Below are positions 5,014-5,717 of a stretch of 5,717 bases of DNA, piece by piece. A program made the position numbers and the translations under genes. The DNA lies in NCBI GenBank assembly GCA_949127705.1, contig CASBQJ010000012.1:1-5717 (forward strand), in the 5' to 3' direction. Source of the DNA: Synechococcales cyanobacterium PMM_0085. Its GTDB lineage: Bacteria > Cyanobacteriota > Cyanobacteriia > Elainellales > Elainellaceae. The notes beneath the pieces were generated by a model. The model searched no databases. It worked only from the letters and a program-made list of their open reading frames with translations, and had not been told where the DNA came from. Position 1 is the stretch's first letter, and each line of letters starts with the position of its first letter.

Positions 5014-5058
5014 AAGGCTGATTTTTCGTGCGCTAAATGCATGAGAAATCAGCCTTTT
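5014..5058 (+). terminator. Strong intrinsic terminator after the DUF2811 gene
   Basis: An 18-base left arm (5014-5031, beginning AAGGCTGATTT) pairs along its whole length with the right arm (5039-5056, ending AAATCAGCCTT), with only two G-T wobbles, around the 7-base loop GCTAAAT. The right arm ends in a run of four Ts (5055-5058). The opposite strand has no T-run after the stem, so it works for plus-strand transcription and isolates the DUF2811 gene from hemJ. Confidence 0.85.
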
Positions 5059-5122
5059 AGGTCTACTGAACTCAAAGCTATTTAACCCAGGTGGGCTGAG
5101 TCTGCTGCCCTCTGGACTCCCC

Positions 5123-5131
5123 TGATATGAT
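5123..5131 (+). promoter_or_regulatory. Extended -10 promoter of hemJ
   Basis: TGATATGAT is a TGn extension followed by TATGAT (5/6 to TATAAT). It lies 29 bases before the hemJ GTG and just after the upstream terminator, which means hemJ needs a promoter here. No good -35 is seen. The leader would be about 20-25 bases. Confidence 0.4.
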
Positions 5132-5147
5132 GATGACTGGATGCTTG

Positions 5148-5153
5148 AAGGAG
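5148..5153 (+). promoter_or_regulatory. Ribosome binding site of hemJ
   Basis: AAGGAG ends 7 bases before the GTG at 5161, a near-perfect Shine-Dalgarno that decides the GTG start. Confidence 0.8.
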
Positions 5154-5160
5154 ACAGGTC

Positions 5161-5717
5161 GTGAATTATCTCTGGTTTAAAGCCTTTCACATTGTGGGTG
5201 TAGTCGTTTGGTTCGCGGGGTTGTTCTACTTGGTGCGGCTGTTTGTGTACCACGTAGAAGCCAATGAGCAGCCAGAACCCGCTCGCAGCATTCTGCAAAC
5301 GCAGTACGCGATCATGGAAAAACGGCTTTACAAGCTAATTACCACACCGGGAATGGTGTTGACGGTGGCCATGGCGATCGCCCTGCTGGTTACCGCTCCC
5401 GACCTATTGAAAGAAACCTGGCTCCACGCCAAACTAGGCTTCGTTGCCCTCACCCTTGGCTACCATCACTACTGCGGTCGGCTGATGAAGCAGCTAGAGG
5501 CGGGCACCTGTAAATGGAGCAGCCAGCAGCTGCGTGGCTTGAATGAAGCCCCAACTGTGCTGCTAGTCGTGGTGGTGCTATTGGTCGTATTCAAAAATCA
5601 GCTGCCTACCGACGTCACCGCTTGGGGTCTGTTGGCGCTAGTCATTGCCATGGCTGCCATCATTCAGTTTTATGCTCGCAAGCGCCGATTGGACAAAGAA
5701 CGCGCTGCCCTGGTGCC
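5161..5717 (+). CDS. hemJ: Protoporphyrinogen IX oxidase, HemJ type (partial at the right edge)
   Basis: HemJ is the membrane protoporphyrinogen oxidase of most cyanobacteria. It oxidises protoporphyrinogen IX to protoporphyrin IX, the last step shared by haem and chlorophyll synthesis, and is unrelated to HemG and HemY. The 185 residues in view carry the family features: WFKAFHIVGVVVWFAGLFYL (5-24) with the conserved His10, YHVEANEQPEPAR (30-42), EKRLYKLITTPGM (53-65), the YHHYCGR motif (101-107) and RGLNEAPT (125-132). Four to five membrane segments fall at about 10-29, 63-80, 88-104, 131-146 and 154-171. The frame is open to the window edge after a basic cytoplasmic tail (ARKRRLDKERAALV), so only a few residues are probably missing. 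The GTG start is supported by AAGGAG at 7-base spacing and by the family-typical N-terminus. Confidence 0.95.
   Translation, partial: MNYLWFKAFHIVGVVVWFAGLFYLVRLFVYHVEANEQPEPARSILQTQYAIMEKRLYKLITTPGMVLTVAMAIALLVTAPDLLKETWLHAKLGFVALTLGYHHYCGRLMKQLEAGTCKWSSQQLRGLNEAPTVLLVVVVLLVVFKNQLPTDVTAWGLLALVIAMAAIIQFYARKRRLDKERAALV

Larger units (their letters stand above)
14..5381. repeat. HIP1 octamers (GCGATCGC), 13 copies
   Basis: Copies start at 14, 406, 1497, 2425, 2443, 2665, 3364, 3514, 3826, 3905, 4273, 4671 and 5374, roughly one per 440 bp, against about one per 65 kb expected for a random 8-mer. Most lie inside genes and two lie in the 4065-4745 gap. HIP1 over-representation is a well-known mark of many cyanobacterial chromosomes. 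Confidence 0.95.

Noticed and set aside
4954..5298. Minus-strand 114-codon frame across the terminator and hemJ start
   Set aside because: It runs through a strong terminator stem and antisense to the hemJ N-terminus, so it is a chance frame.

Overview
The window looks like cyanobacterial chromosome. The octamer GCGATCGC (HIP1) occurs 13 times in 5.7 kb, far above chance. The gene set also fits: a stand-alone accD carboxyltransferase subunit, a HemJ-type protoporphyrinogen oxidase, a DUF2811 protein whose sequence is typical of cyanobacteria, and a type IV prepilin peptidase. Genus cannot be fixed from this stretch; the heptanucleotide repeats hint at a filamentous lineage, but that is inference.

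Layout. Positions 1-4064 carry six genes, all on the minus strand. Read in transcription order from right to left they are: prepilin peptidase (pilD-like), a small DUF2007-like protein, accD, a 95-residue protein of unknown function, proline iminopeptidase (pip), and the N-terminal end of an exported protein that runs off the left edge. Positions 4746-5717 carry two plus-strand genes: a DUF2811 protein and hemJ, which runs off the right edge. A strong intrinsic terminator lies between these two.

The most striking stretch is the 681-bp gene-poor region between the two divergent blocks (4065-4745). It holds four same-strand DnaA-box-like nonamers at 11, 21 and 22 bp spacing, a fifth further right, and an AT-rich segment. 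Genes on both sides point away from it, as expected around a replication origin, yet neither dnaA nor dnaN is in view. It may be oriC, a DnaA-titrating site, or a DnaA-responsive control region for pilD.

Functionally this is mostly a housekeeping neighbourhood: fatty-acid synthesis (accD), haem/chlorophyll synthesis (hemJ), peptide turnover (pip) and pilus assembly (pilD). accD, the 95-residue gene and pip are closely spaced and may be co-transcribed. Several of these minus-strand genes have pyrimidine-rich leaders without Shine-Dalgarno sequences, whereas the two plus-strand genes have clear ones. I see no CRISPR array, tRNA, rRNA, insertion sequence or defence system.
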